Shown: piece after piece, positions 25,606 through 34,270 of the stretch
Layout of the letters: the number at the start of each line of letters is the position of its first letter
Numbering within the stretch: the stretch's first letter is position 1
DNA from: Desulfotruncus arcticus DSM 17038
Lineage (GTDB): Bacteria > Bacillota > Desulfotomaculia > Desulfotomaculales > Desulfallaceae
Assembly (NCBI RefSeq): GCF_900113335.1
Contig: NZ_FOOX01000007.1
Coordinates: 124,001 to 188,000 of the forward strand
Reading direction: 5' to 3'
DNA length: 64,000 nucleotides
Translations under genes and position numbers: made by a program
Notes under the pieces: generated by a model
What the model was told of the DNA's origin: nothing
What the model saw: the letters and a program-made list of their open reading frames with translations, nothing else
The model's database searches: none

Positions 25606-26463
25606 CTATCTTACAAAAAAAACAACATCACCGAAATTCGCTCCGGCAGTTGTACCCACCCAGGGACATTTAATTTTTAGCAGAAAAAAGACTCTGTCTC
25701 TGGCCAGCTCTTCATGCTCCAGTGACTCAAAATTGGCCTGGCCTTTGGAAATAACCAGGCCGGAATCGGCTAACAAGGTTACTATTTTAGGAGCAACTTT
25801 GTTCAGCGGCACCCCTAAATAATTTGATCCGGTGGTAATGACCTCTGTTATTGTGTCCATCCCTACTTGAATGGCATCTTCCATGGTGGCATCATTTAAT
25901 ATCGGGCCGCCTTTGACGATGTAGATTACCTTTTTCCCCTTTTTATTTAACTCTTCCACCAACAATTTATCAAAAACGATCTCACCGGCGTTGTCGCCCA
26001 CGATAACCACATGATCCACCCTGTTAAGCTTATCAATAAACCTGTCGTAATCGTCTTTGGAAAACCCTTCGCTTAAACTGTGTTCCAGACTGGCATTGAT
26101 GTCAAAGTCTCTGCTAATGCCAAGGTCGATAATATTGCCCGAAGCGGCAATTTTTAAAGCGTCATAGAGTTTATTGTCAGACTTGTTGATGTACGCTTTC
26201 AGCTTGGGGTACAGATCCAGGCCAAGGGTGTTTAATCTTTGTTTAATTTCTTTATACGGGTCGTTGCTATTGATCATTTGATAAAGATTAATTAACATTT
26301 CTGTGGAATTTTCAGCCGGGGTTCTTTGGCGGTCCATGGTTTTAACGTTATCCATGATATTGAACAAAACCGGGTACTGTTTGTCCTCATCTATGCCGGC
26401 GATGCTCATACAGTTTACAGCCTGTTTAAGGTAACAGTGAACACAATCTATAGAAGCTTTCAT
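25606..26463 (-). CDS. DUF89 family protein (damage-control phosphatase type)
   Basis: 285 residues from the ATG at 26463, which follows GAGGGGG by six bases; the open reading continues 73 codons further but those are hydrophobic and poorly ribosome-served. DUF89 marks: early Cys pair DCVHCYLKQA, ASGNIIDLGISRDF, VGDNAGEIVFDKLL with the metal-binding Asp-Asn, and KGQANFESL. Family members are metal-dependent phosphatases acting on damaged phosphometabolites. Monocistronic. Confidence 0.85.
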   Translation of the reverse strand: MKASIDCVHCYLKQAVNCMSIAGIDEDKQYPVLFNIMDNVKTMDRQRTPAENSTEMLINLYQMINSNDPYKEIKQRLNTLGLDLYPKLKAYINKSDNKLYDALKIAASGNIIDLGISRDFDINASLEHSLSEGFSKDDYDRFIDKLNRVDHVVIVGDNAGEIVFDKLLVEELNKKGKKVIYIVKGGPILNDATMEDAIQVGMDTITEVITTGSNYLGVPLNKVAPKIVTLLADSGLVISKGQANFESLEHEELARDRVFFLLKIKCPWVGTTAGANFGDVVFFVR

Positions 26464-26649
26464 TTTTAACCCCCTCATTAAAATCACCTTTATTAGTTTA
26501 ACACACCTGGTGTTTTCAATAAGAAATTTTTTGATGAACGCTTTCGGAATTGGCTCGCACTGTTCCAGGTTTTTAAGATTTACAAATGCTGTCTTAAATA
26601 AAAAAATGCCCAATAATAAGGCAATTTGTAGCGATACTAATAAAAGGTC

Positions 26650-26675
26650 AAACCGGCTAAGGCCGGTTTTTTCTA
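26650..26675. terminator. hairpin at the end of the aminotransferase operon, left of the IS
   Basis: AAACCGGC (26650-26657) pairs with GCCGGTTT (26662-26669), then TTT. It probably ended the leftward operon before the IS200/IS605 element inserted to its right. Confidence 0.6.
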
Positions 26676-26820
26676 TCATCATCTGCCCAGAGGACTCCCG
26701 CCTCTAAGGCGGGGAGGTGAATGGGCGGCAGGGCTTAAAGCCCGGCAATTTTGTTGTAATTTACCAAAGATTACTGTAAAATAAGATCAGTAACTAATTA
26801 ATGAAAGTCTTGGTGTAACT

Positions 26821-27222
26821 GTGAAATTAGATAGTAATTATCATTCAGTGTTCAAGCTGACTTATCACCTTGTTTTTGTGGTCAAGTACCGCAGGAAGGT
26901 AATCAACGACCAGATAGCTTTACGCATTAGGCAAATTGGCGAGTATATAGCGCCGAACTACAATATTGCATTTCTTGAATTCAACCACGACCGTGACCAC
27001 GTGCACATACTCTTCAGCGCCCACCCCAAAAGCGCCTTGTCCAAGTACATTAACGCCTTCAAGAGCGCCTCGTCCCGACTTATTAAAAAGGAGTTTCCGG
27101 AAATCAGAAAATATCTCTGGAAAGAGTATTTCTGGTCCCGCAGTTTCTGCCTCTTGACCACTGGAGGAGCGCCAATTGAAGTGATTAAAAAATACATTGC
27201 ATCCCAGGGTGAGAAAAAATGA
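26821..27222 (+). CDS. tnpA: IS200/IS605 Y1 transposase
   Basis: 133 residues. HUH signature in NHDRDHVHILF (HVH) near residue 60 and the catalytic tyrosine in VIKKYIASQG near the end. Works on single-stranded DNA. GTG start at 26821. Its stop overlaps tnpB in an ATGA. It appears intact. Confidence 0.93.
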   Translation: MKLDSNYHSVFKLTYHLVFVVKYRRKVINDQIALRIRQIGEYIAPNYNIAFLEFNHDRDHVHILFSAHPKSALSKYINAFKSASSRLIKKEFPEIRKYLWKEYFWSRSFCLLTTGGAPIEVIKKYIASQGEKK

Positions 27223-28289
27223 TTATCGTCCACCGTTTTCACATTGAGCCGACTAAAGAGCAGGAGCAAAAGTTGTTTCGGACACTTACGCTCTGCCGAT
27301 GGCTTTACAACGCTGCCTTGGAACAGAAGGAAATTTGCTACCGGCAAAGAGGCAGATCGCCTTCCTGTATGCAACAAAAGAACGAGTTGCCGACGTTAAA
27401 AAAAGAATTGCCGGAATACAAACAGGTCAACGCTCAGGTTATGCAGGACTGCCTTCGGAGGTTAGATAACGCATTCCAGCGGCTTTTCAGTGGCCTGGCC
27501 GGATATCCCCACTATAAAGATCGGGATCATTACCGCTCTTTCACCTATCCGCAAGCAGATAAGCAAGACCAGTTTAAGAAACCCGGTTACATTTACCTGC
27601 CGAAAATAGGCTATATCAAAATGAATGCTCACTTTGCCTTTGACCCTTTAAAAGTTAGCCGGGTAAACGTCAAGTATCATAACGGCAAATGGTACGTCAA
27701 CTTAACTTCGGAAATAGCAGAAGCCGAAGCCGTAGAAATTGTTAACAAAATTGGTATTGATGTTGGACTTTTAACTTTTGCCGCGCTTTCCGACGGCACT
27801 AAAATCGACAACCGAAAATACTTTCGTAAGTCTGAGAAGAAATTGGCCCGGTTACAGAGGCGACTTTCCCGCAAGAAAAAAGGTTCAAACAACCGGAGGA
27901 AAGCCAAAACCAAAGTAACCTGGCTTCACGATAAAATAGCCAACCAGCGCAAGGACTTTTTACACAAGGCTTCTTACGGTATAGTTAAAAAGTACGACTT
28001 GATAGCCGTTGAAGACTTGTCGGTCAAGAACATGATTAAAAATCATCATTTAAGCAAAAGCATTGCCGATGCCGGGTGGGGGAAGTTTGTTAACTACCTG
28101 GAATACAAATGTCTAAAATACGGCAAGACGTTCGTAAAAATCCCGCCAAGAGGAACGTCCCAGACTTGTGTCTGTGGCGCTCACGTGCCAAAAGACTTAA
28201 GCGTCCGGGTGCATAAGTGTCCTGAGTGCGGGCTGATTGCAGATCGGGATATAGTTTCGGCAATGGTGATATTACAAAGAGCAAGTTAA
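27219..28289 (+). CDS. tnpB: TnpB RNA-guided endonuclease of the IS605 type
   Basis: 356 residues. RuvC motifs GIDVGLLTFAA, AVEDLSVKNM and ADRDIVSAM keep the three catalytic acidic residues; zinc ribbon TCVCG ... KCPECG. N-terminal OrfB part RFHIEPTKEQEQKLFRTLTLCRWLYNAAL. TnpB proteins use an RNA from the right end of the element as guide. In-frame after the TAA the reading continues for 20 more codons (VFAFSVGLEAPKLTPAKIV), a typical TnpB tail, so the stop may be a recent nonsense mutation that trims only the end. Confidence 0.92.
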   Translation: MIIVHRFHIEPTKEQEQKLFRTLTLCRWLYNAALEQKEICYRQRGRSPSCMQQKNELPTLKKELPEYKQVNAQVMQDCLRRLDNAFQRLFSGLAGYPHYKDRDHYRSFTYPQADKQDQFKKPGYIYLPKIGYIKMNAHFAFDPLKVSRVNVKYHNGKWYVNLTSEIAEAEAVEIVNKIGIDVGLLTFAALSDGTKIDNRKYFRKSEKKLARLQRRLSRKKKGSNNRRKAKTKVTWLHDKIANQRKDFLHKASYGIVKKYDLIAVEDLSVKNMIKNHHLSKSIADAGWGKFVNYLEYKCLKYGKTFVKIPPRGTSQTCVCGAHVPKDLSVRVHKCPECGLIADRDIVSAMVILQRAS

Positions 28290-28430
28290 GTTTTTGCATT
28301 CTCAGTAGGGTTGGAAGCACCCAAACTTACGCCTGCGAAGATTGTGTAAGACCTTTAAGGCTACGGTCGATGAACCAGGAAGCTCCCCCTCTTAGCGAAG
28401 CGTAGGCGGGAGAGGCTTCACGCCACCCCG
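28200..28430 (+). ncRNA. likely omega RNA region at the IS right end
   Basis: By analogy with other TnpB elements, the guide RNA overlaps the tnpB 3' end and runs into the right end. The hairpin-rich stretch CTTAGCGAAGCGTAGGCGGGAG is here. Position is inferred, not seen directly. Confidence 0.4.
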
Positions 28431-29183
28431 CACCATTCCATAATGATCAGGGCGATTATCTCTGCTGCTTCTAATATCCTCTTAATTTCGATATATTCGT
28501 TGGGGTAGTGGGCAACTTCAGTTACCCCCGCTCCGAAGACCACAACCGGTATATTGGCCAGCTGGCTCAAAAGCCCTCCATCGGTGCCCCAGGGGGATGC
28601 TTTGATCTCCGGGTCCCGGCCCAGCACTTGCCGGTAGGTGTTGCACAGTATGCCCATCAGTGGGTGATCCAGGGCTATATCACCCGGCAGCCAGCGTGCT
28701 CCAAACCACTCCACTCTGGGTGGATGCCCGCTGAACCACTAGTGCCTCAACGGCCAGGATGGCGGAAACGGTGCCCCCTTTCATATCGGTGGCCCCGCGC
28801 CCGTAAATCCTGCCGTCTTTGATCGTCCCGGACCAGGGTGAATCCGCCCATTGCCCGGGCTCGCCGGGCGGGACAACATCAATATGCCCGTTGACAATCA
28901 GCGACCGGCCGCCGCCGGTACCCTTTAAAACGCCCACCACATTCGGGCTGTCTTTAAAATCCGTCCGGGGTGAACAAAAACAAGGATGACTAATCAGGTC
29001 ATTGCCCTGCTGCTCCCAGATATCTATCTCCATCCCCATTTGATTAAACCTGGCTGCCATTAGTTCCTGTGCTTGGCGTTCCCGGCCGGCCGTACTGGCG
29101 GCTTGAATCAGCCGGGATAAAAATTCCGCCGCCTCGCCGGCATGCTCCGCCAGCCACTGTTTGATTTGATTTTGCAATACCAT
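28418..29183 (-). pseudogene. M20 peptidase/deacetylase gene with internal deletion
   Basis: Two fragments of one M20 metallopeptidase. The first (from 29183) has the metal-site motifs GHIDVVPPG and [10 protein letters not shown]; the second (98 residues, ending at 28418) has [26 protein letters not shown] and the tail HYPNEYIEI. Roughly 150-170 residues of the middle, including the dimerisation domain, are missing and the two parts are out of frame near 28700-28740. Family enzymes deacylate N-acyl amino acids (ArgE/DapE). It is the last gene of the aminotransferase/CoA-transferase operon; function is surely lost. Confidence 0.85.
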
Positions 29184-29193
29184 CCCCCCGCTT

Positions 29194-29219
29194 TTGACTT
29201 CTGACTCCTGTCTCCTGCA
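29194..29219. repeat. family 1 repeat, single unit
   Basis: Contains CTTCTGACTCCTGTCTCCTG, the same unit as in the longer copies, between the peptidase pseudogene and the CoA-transferase beta gene. Confidence 0.8.
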
Positions 29220-29879
29220 TCAATACACCCCAATTTCGTCAGGGATAATCAAAGGTGCTTCTGTTGCTTTAATTACATCGTCTATACTGTAATCTCCGGA
29301 TACTTCCTTTAGCACCAGCCCGTTGCCGCTCACTTCGATAACAGCCATGTCGGTGATAATTAAATCAACCGACTTGGTCGTGGTCAGAGGGTAGGTGCAC
29401 CGGCGAAGAATTTTGGGGGAACCGTCCTTGGCTACGTGATCGGTGGTTACGATAACCTTTTGGGCCTTTTGGGCCAGCTCTATGGCTCCACCCATGCCGG
29501 GGACCCTTTTGCCGGGCACGATCCAGTTGGCCAGATCCCCCTGCTCACTTACCTGCAGTGCGCCAAGCATGGTTATATCCAGCAGCCCCCGGCGAATCAT
29601 GCCAAAGGCCACCGTGCTGTCAAAATAAGAAGATTCCGGCGCCAGGGTGATGGGCAATCCGCCGGCGTTGCAGAGAAAGGGATCTTCTTCACCCGGCCGG
29701 GGGGTTTGGCTGTAACCAAGAATGCCGTTCTCGGCTTGAAATACTATATGCACTCCATCCGGTACATAATCGGCCACCAGTGTCGGTATGCCAATGCCGA
29801 GATTGACGATCATGCCGTTTTTTAATTCCCGGGCGGCGCGCCGGGCTATTTGGTGTCTTTTTTCAATTCCCAGGCCCAC
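29220..29879 (-). CDS. CoA-transferase subunit B (3-oxoacid type)
   Basis: 219 residues. The catalytic glutamate lies in FQAENGILG near residue 51, which forms the CoA thioester intermediate. GIGIPTLVADYVP and GALQVSEQGDLANWIVPGKRVPGMGGA are typical of ScoB/AtoA/KCE-side subunits. Overlaps the A subunit gene by 34 bases, so they are translated together. Substrate acid not known. Confidence 0.93.
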   Translation of the reverse strand: MGLGIEKRHQIARRAARELKNGMIVNLGIGIPTLVADYVPDGVHIVFQAENGILGYSQTPRPGEEDPFLCNAGGLPITLAPESSYFDSTVAFGMIRRGLLDITMLGALQVSEQGDLANWIVPGKRVPGMGGAIELAQKAQKVIVTTDHVAKDGSPKILRRCTYPLTTTKSVDLIITDMAVIEVSGNGLVLKEVSGDYSIDDVIKATEAPLIIPDEIGVY

Positions 29880-30562
29880 TTCCAGTTCACCCCCTGGCTT
29901 GGTATTACCATATCCACGTAAACTCCCGGTGTCACAATGACCTCCGGGTCAAGGGAACCCAGCGGCACAATCTCGTCGGCCTCTGCGATGGTGAAAGTTG
30001 CGGCCATGGCCACAAGTGGGTTAAAGTTCCTGCCGCTGCGGATATAGGTGAGGTTCCCGAAGGTATCGGCCGTGGCTGCGTGTACTATGGCCACCTCCGC
30101 GGTAAGGGCGGATTCCAACAGGTATTCTTTGCCGTCAACCGTTATTTTTTGTTTGCCTTCTTCAACCACGGTGCCGATGCCAATGTCTGTGAGGATGCCG
30201 CCCAGTCCCATGCCTCCGGCTCTGATTCGTTCCGCCAGGGTGCCCTGGGGGCTGAACTCAACCTCCAGTTCACCTTTATGCATCAGTTCTCCGGCTACCG
30301 GGTTTGATCCAATATGGGAAGTTATTATTTTTTTAACGCGCCCGGCTGTTACCAGGCGTCCGATGCCCACATGGGGAAACCCGGTATCATTGCCGATTAG
30401 AAAAAGGTCTTTAACCCCTTTTTGCATCATGCCTTCAATCAGGGACGGAGGGTTGCCGATGCCTCCGAAACCACCGTACATCAAGACGGTGCCGTCGTTG
30501 ATGTATGCCAGGGCTTCATCTAACGTTGCCACTTTGGAAAGGGCCTGTTCTCTTTCTCTCAT
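29846..30562 (-). CDS. CoA-transferase subunit A
   Basis: 238 residues. YGGFGGIGNPPSLIEGM (glycine-rich CoA-binding loop) near residue 30 and SPQGTLAERIRAGGMGLGGILT are the typical AtoD/ScoA/PcaI features. Partner of the subunit B gene downstream. Preceded by a class-III aminotransferase gene, suggesting that a keto acid or amino acid product is moved to or from CoA. Confidence 0.93.
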   Translation of the reverse strand: MREREQALSKVATLDEALAYINDGTVLMYGGFGGIGNPPSLIEGMMQKGVKDLFLIGNDTGFPHVGIGRLVTAGRVKKIITSHIGSNPVAGELMHKGELEVEFSPQGTLAERIRAGGMGLGGILTDIGIGTVVEEGKQKITVDGKEYLLESALTAEVAIVHAATADTFGNLTYIRSGRNFNPLVAMAATFTIAEADEIVPLGSLDPEVIVTPGVYVDMVIPSQGVNWKWAWELKKDTK

Positions 30563-30581
30563 ACGGCACCACCTTTAATTT

Positions 30582-31958
30582 TTAACTGCCGCATCTTTGC
30601 AGCGAGGTATATTCAGCCAGCTTTATTTCAATTTGGCTCAGGGTTGTGTCAAGAAGGTCAGCCAGCAGGTTGATTTCTTTTTTGTTAATGGTCAGCGGCG
30701 GTGTTACCATAAATGCAGCTCCGGCCGGGCCGACAAAGCCACCGCTGGCGTTATAGATAAGTAAACCGTTTTCCATGGCCTGGTTGATGACCATTGCCGG
30801 TACTCTCAGCGCATCATTAAAAGGTTCCCCGGTAATATAATTGCCTATCAGTTCCAGACCCCACATCAGGCCCAGCCCCCGGATATTGCCGATGATCGGA
30901 TGTTTTCGTCCTAATTCAGTTAGCTTTTTTTGCAGGTACCTGGAGTTGGTTTGAACTTTTTCAATAATGCGGTGGTCAAGCAAATATTTTATTACCGCCA
31001 GTGCTACAGAACAGGATAGCGGATTGGCACTGTAAGTATGGCCGCTCATTATATTGCCCGAGCCCCGGGTAATGGTCTCGATGATATGGTCAGCCACCAC
31101 AGTGGCGGCAATGGGGGCATAACCGGCGCTTAGCCCTTTGCCGATTGCCATGATGTCGGGTTCAATACCCCAGTTCTTTACTGCAAACATTGGCCCGGTT
31201 CTGCCAAAGCCGGTCATGACCTCGTCAGCTATGAGCAAAATGTTGTGACGCCGGCATATTTCAACAATTCTGTCGTAATAGCCGTTCGGAGGAACAATGG
31301 CACCGCCGGATGCGCCGATGACAGGCTCAAATATGAAGCCCGCAATGTTTTCAGGGCCGATCAGGTTAATTGATCTTTCCAACTCGGCGGCGCATAATAA
31401 ATTGCAGTTGGGGTAATTCTGTCCCATTGGGCAGCGGTAACAGTATGGCGGAGATGCCACGGGATAATCCTGTAATAACTGGGTAAATGGTTTTCTGCGG
31501 GCCGTATGACCGGACATGGAGAGGGCGCCCATGGTTATGCCGTGGTAGCTCATCCAGCGTGAAATAACCCTGTTTTTAGTTGGATAACCTTTTTCCTGCC
31601 AATACTGAATAGCAATCTTCATTGCTGTTTCCGTTGCTTCAGAGCCGCTGTTAACAAAAAACACCCAATTAAGATCACCGGGTGCAAGGTGGGCTACCAT
31701 TTGGGCAAGATCCTCGGCAGGTTGGTTGGTAAACTGTGTCCTGTATGAAAATGCCACCTTCAGCGCCTGTTCCTTCATGGCCCTGGCAATGGTTATGTTC
31801 CCATGTCCGATATTGGCGGTGACAGCTCCCGAACAACCGTCGACATAGCATTTCCCTTCTGTGTCATAAAGGTAAATACCTTTGCCGTAGGATATTTTGG
31901 GATAGTCTTTCGAAAGATCGGGTTTAATTAAATGTGTGGTATGTTCCATACCATTCAC
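30582..31958 (-). CDS. class-III aminotransferase (PLP enzyme)
   Basis: 458 residues. Motifs: FVNSGSEATETAMKIA, SYHGITMGALSMSGH, FIFEPVIGASGG, LIADEVMTGFGRTG, and the PLP lysine in IMAIGKGLSAGYAP. Omega-amino acid or ornithine/beta-alanine type is the usual substrate class; the gene has no clear specificity marks. First gene of an operon with a CoA-transferase and divergent from a PucR regulator, suggesting an inducible amino-acid degradation route such as conversion of an omega-amino acid to its acid, then a CoA ester. Confidence 0.9.
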   Translation of the reverse strand: MNGMEHTTHLIKPDLSKDYPKISYGKGIYLYDTEGKCYVDGCSGAVTANIGHGNITIARAMKEQALKVAFSYRTQFTNQPAEDLAQMVAHLAPGDLNWVFFVNSGSEATETAMKIAIQYWQEKGYPTKNRVISRWMSYHGITMGALSMSGHTARRKPFTQLLQDYPVASPPYCYRCPMGQNYPNCNLLCAAELERSINLIGPENIAGFIFEPVIGASGGAIVPPNGYYDRIVEICRRHNILLIADEVMTGFGRTGPMFAVKNWGIEPDIMAIGKGLSAGYAPIAATVVADHIIETITRGSGNIMSGHTYSANPLSCSVALAVIKYLLDHRIIEKVQTNSRYLQKKLTELGRKHPIIGNIRGLGLMWGLELIGNYITGEPFNDALRVPAMVINQAMENGLLIYNASGGFVGPAGAAFMVTPPLTINKKEINLLADLLDTTLSQIEIKLAEYTSLQRCGS

Positions 31959-32091
31959 CTGCCCTGCAAAGTTGTTCTTTAGTCAACTATATGAAATAGT
32001 CCCGGAATAATCTATAGGTCAAAGGCACTCATCTTTTTGACGAAAATTTATACGTTTTGTATAAAAACAGTCTCGTCAGGATAGTGAGGTA

Positions 32092-32152
32092 AATTGCGCA
32101 GTGCACGGAGGGAAACACCGGAGCGCCGGTTACAAGTAGCGTGAGAATTTTT
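32092..32152 (+). repeat. family 2 repeat (GGAGCGCC...ACAAGTA type), copy 1
   Basis: Matches three other copies (48287-48326, 54476-54533, 61979-62039). Shared core: GGAGGGAAACACCGGAGCGCC followed by a GGTTACAAGTAGCGTGAGA-like stretch. Confidence 0.8.
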
Positions 32153-32213
32153 CCGGTAGACCTTATAAAGGCTTCGCTGTTATAATATTTAAAATATTTT
32201 AACCAAACTTTTA

Positions 32214-32399
32214 ATCTCGTTAACCGCCGCTAAGACTCCCGCCTCGCATAAGGAAAGGGGACACACCTGCTGAAGCTTGGGTACTTCTCTGGGGACAGGA
32301 ATGTCCCCAACTAATGGAGTTAAGTGGCGATAAACTCGAAATAAGTGCGACTAAGGTTCAGATGGGGTCAAAACCCCACCTGAACCAAGTATTCTTTAT
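32214..32399 (+). repeat. family 3 element, copy A, split by a family 4 insertion
   Basis: Left arm ATCTCGTTAACCGCCGCTAAG (32214-32234) plus ACTCCCGCCTC, then about 75 bases of family 4 repeat, then TTAAGTGGCGATAAACTCGAA and the strong hairpin GGTTCAGATGGGGT (32355-32368)/ACCCCACCTGAACC (32373-32386), loop CAAA, followed by AAGTATTCTTT. The ribosome site of the PucR gene follows directly. Confidence 0.85.
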
Positions 32400-32426
32400 A
32401 ATGCTGATAAGATGGGGGCTGACGAG

Positions 32427-34073
32427 ATGGCACTTTCCGTAAGGGAGGCGCTGGACAATACCGCTTTAAAGTATGGTAAGCTGTTGGCCGGCAAAGAAGG
32501 CCTGGATAAAAGAATTAAATGGGTAACCATTGTTGAAGTCCTTGAAGACATCAGCAGGCTGGCCGAAGGGGAATTGCTGATAACCACCGCTTATGGCATT
32601 GAATGGGAAACGGGTAAAAAATCAGAGTTTATTAAAAGACTCGCTGATAAGAAGCTTTCGGGTGTGGCAATAATGACCGGTTTTTACCTGCCGGAAATCA
32701 GTAATGAGTTTATTGAACAGGCGGATCAATTTAATTTGCCTTTGATTGAACTTCCCAGCTTTTTAAATTTCTCCGACATTACCCGTTCCATACTGCAAAA
32801 AATTGTTCAAAGCCAGTACGATTTGCTGGATTTCTCCGAAACTATTCACCAGGAGCTGCTGCAGTTGATGCTGCTAAACAAAAGTTTCCCTGCTATTGCC
32901 GAGCTCTTATCCAAATATTGCGGTGGAAACGCTGCTGTTTACGATGTCAATTGGGAGGCCACCGCCTTTGAAAACCCCTTGAAATATAATAGCCATTACC
33001 AGAGTGAGTTAATTAATTCCCTGACGGTGAAGGAGTTTAAAGACGTTCTTGACCAAAGGGAAATACTATGCTACGAGTCTTTAAGGAAAAATATGCCCAT
33101 GATGAATATGGTGGCCCCCATCGCCGCCGATGAAAAAACATACGGTTATATTGTGATCTCAAAACCTTTGAAGCTCACGACGGAGGTTGATCGGATATCC
33201 ATCAGGCACGCTGCCATGGTCTGTGCAATTGAATTTTTAAAGATCAATGCCGTTAAAGAAACGGAATGGCGGATGCAGGGGGACTTCCTGGAAGAAATAC
33301 TGGCCAGGAAATGGATTAACACCTCAATGATTATGGAACGCGGCAAAATAATGGGTTTTGACTTTTCCGTGCCGCACAATGTTCTGATTATTAAACTATG
33401 CAACATTATTGCCGGACAAGGAGATACCGGGGTCGATCAAAACTTGATCATTCTTTGCGAAATGGCGGAGCAGGTTTTTAAAGCAAGCAATATTAAAATC
33501 TTTGTTAAGTTCCGGCATAATTCTTTGGTGCTGCTGTTGGAAGGGCAAACTTTATTCCGTGAAGAAATCAGCGCCGCGGCTGAGGCAATACAGGAAAGAT
33601 GGTCAGCTGTGTCCCCTAATATCAAGATTGTTATCGGCATCGGCAGTAACCGCCGTTTAATTGAACACCTGGCGCGCTGTGCTGAAGAAGCTGAATTGTC
33701 TTTAAGGTTTGGACATTTTTTAAAATCACGCAACCAGATTTGTTTTTATGCCGACTTGGGGATTTTTCACTGGTTGATCGAACTTTATGAACAAAAAGTC
33801 GACCTGAGAGCCATGCGTGATAATATTCTGGGAGTATTGGTGGAATACGATCGCAAACACGGCAACCAGTTGATGGAAACCCTTGAAACCTATCTGGCCA
33901 TGAATCAAAATATCCAGCAAACAGCAAGTGCGCTTTATATCCACAGGCATACCTTGAAATACAGGTTGAGCAGGATAGAATATAAAACGGGAATGAATTT
34001 GAAAAATCACCATCACCGAATTCAACTGCAGATGGCCATCTACATTCATAAATTTTTACAGGCGCTTGAATAA
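32427..34073 (+). CDS. PucR-family transcriptional regulator
   Basis: 548 residues. N-terminal PucR sensory domain (VREALDNTALKYGKLLAGKEG ... GELLITTAYGIEW ... FNLPLIELPSFLNFSDITRSIL), a middle region of unknown ligand specificity, and C-terminal HTH_30 helix-turn-helix (NIQQTASALYIHRHTLKYRLSRIE). Such proteins control purine or amino-acid catabolism, here presumably the divergent aminotransferase/CoA-transferase operon. ATG 32427 is preferred because the GGGGG (32414-32418) sits 8 bases ahead; the longer start at 32412 lacks a ribosome site. Start signals belong to the end of the repeat element. Confidence 0.9.
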   Translation: MALSVREALDNTALKYGKLLAGKEGLDKRIKWVTIVEVLEDISRLAEGELLITTAYGIEWETGKKSEFIKRLADKKLSGVAIMTGFYLPEISNEFIEQADQFNLPLIELPSFLNFSDITRSILQKIVQSQYDLLDFSETIHQELLQLMLLNKSFPAIAELLSKYCGGNAAVYDVNWEATAFENPLKYNSHYQSELINSLTVKEFKDVLDQREILCYESLRKNMPMMNMVAPIAADEKTYGYIVISKPLKLTTEVDRISIRHAAMVCAIEFLKINAVKETEWRMQGDFLEEILARKWINTSMIMERGKIMGFDFSVPHNVLIIKLCNIIAGQGDTGVDQNLIILCEMAEQVFKASNIKIFVKFRHNSLVLLLEGQTLFREEISAAAEAIQERWSAVSPNIKIVIGIGSNRRLIEHLARCAEEAELSLRFGHFLKSRNQICFYADLGIFHWLIELYEQKVDLRAMRDNILGVLVEYDRKHGNQLMETLETYLAMNQNIQQTASALYIHRHTLKYRLSRIEYKTGMNLKNHHHRIQLQMAIYIHKFLQALE

Positions 34074-34098
34074 GACTAATTTGTATTTCACTTTACTT

Positions 34099-34123
34099 AA
34101 ACCCCGGCTGGCCGGGGTTTTTG
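34099..34123 (+). terminator. terminator of the PucR gene
   Basis: AAACCCCGGC (34099-34108) and GCCGGGGTTT (34111-34120) with two-base spacing (the loop takes part of the stem), followed by TTT. Confidence 0.85.
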
Positions 34124-34270
34124 GTTATCTCAGCAATAAATGGGGAAAGCTGTGGGGAAAAATTAATCTGGATTTAATATTCATCTTACAGAAATAGTGA
34201 TATAGTTCTAATTGGACAGGCTAAATTTAATATTCTTTACATATCCTTAATATTTTTAGGAGGATTAACC

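Larger units (their letters stand above)
26690..28430 (+). mobile_element. IS200/IS605 family insertion sequence
   Basis: Contains tnpA and tnpB in the usual overlapping order. The left end holds GACTCCCGCCTCTAAGGCGGGGAGG (26695-26719), the right end CTTAGCGAAGCGTAGGCGGGAG (28392-28413), both able to form the sub-terminal hairpins recognised by Y1 transposases. No terminal inverted repeats or target duplication, as expected. Limits are approximate. It sits just beyond the 3' end of a decayed peptidase gene. Confidence 0.85.
31959..32426. other. 468-base divergent region packed with repeat elements
   Basis: Between the leftward aminotransferase gene and the rightward PucR gene. It holds a family 2 repeat (32092-32152), the left arm of a family 3 element (32214-32245), an inserted family 4 hairpin (32254-32312), and the conserved hairpin part of family 3 (32329-32399). 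The promoters of both operons must lie here. Confidence 0.8.

Noticed and set aside
26464..26682. Longer N-terminus of the DUF89 protein
   Set aside because: The family begins at the Cys pair motif, and a strong GAGGGGG site serves the ATG at 26463.
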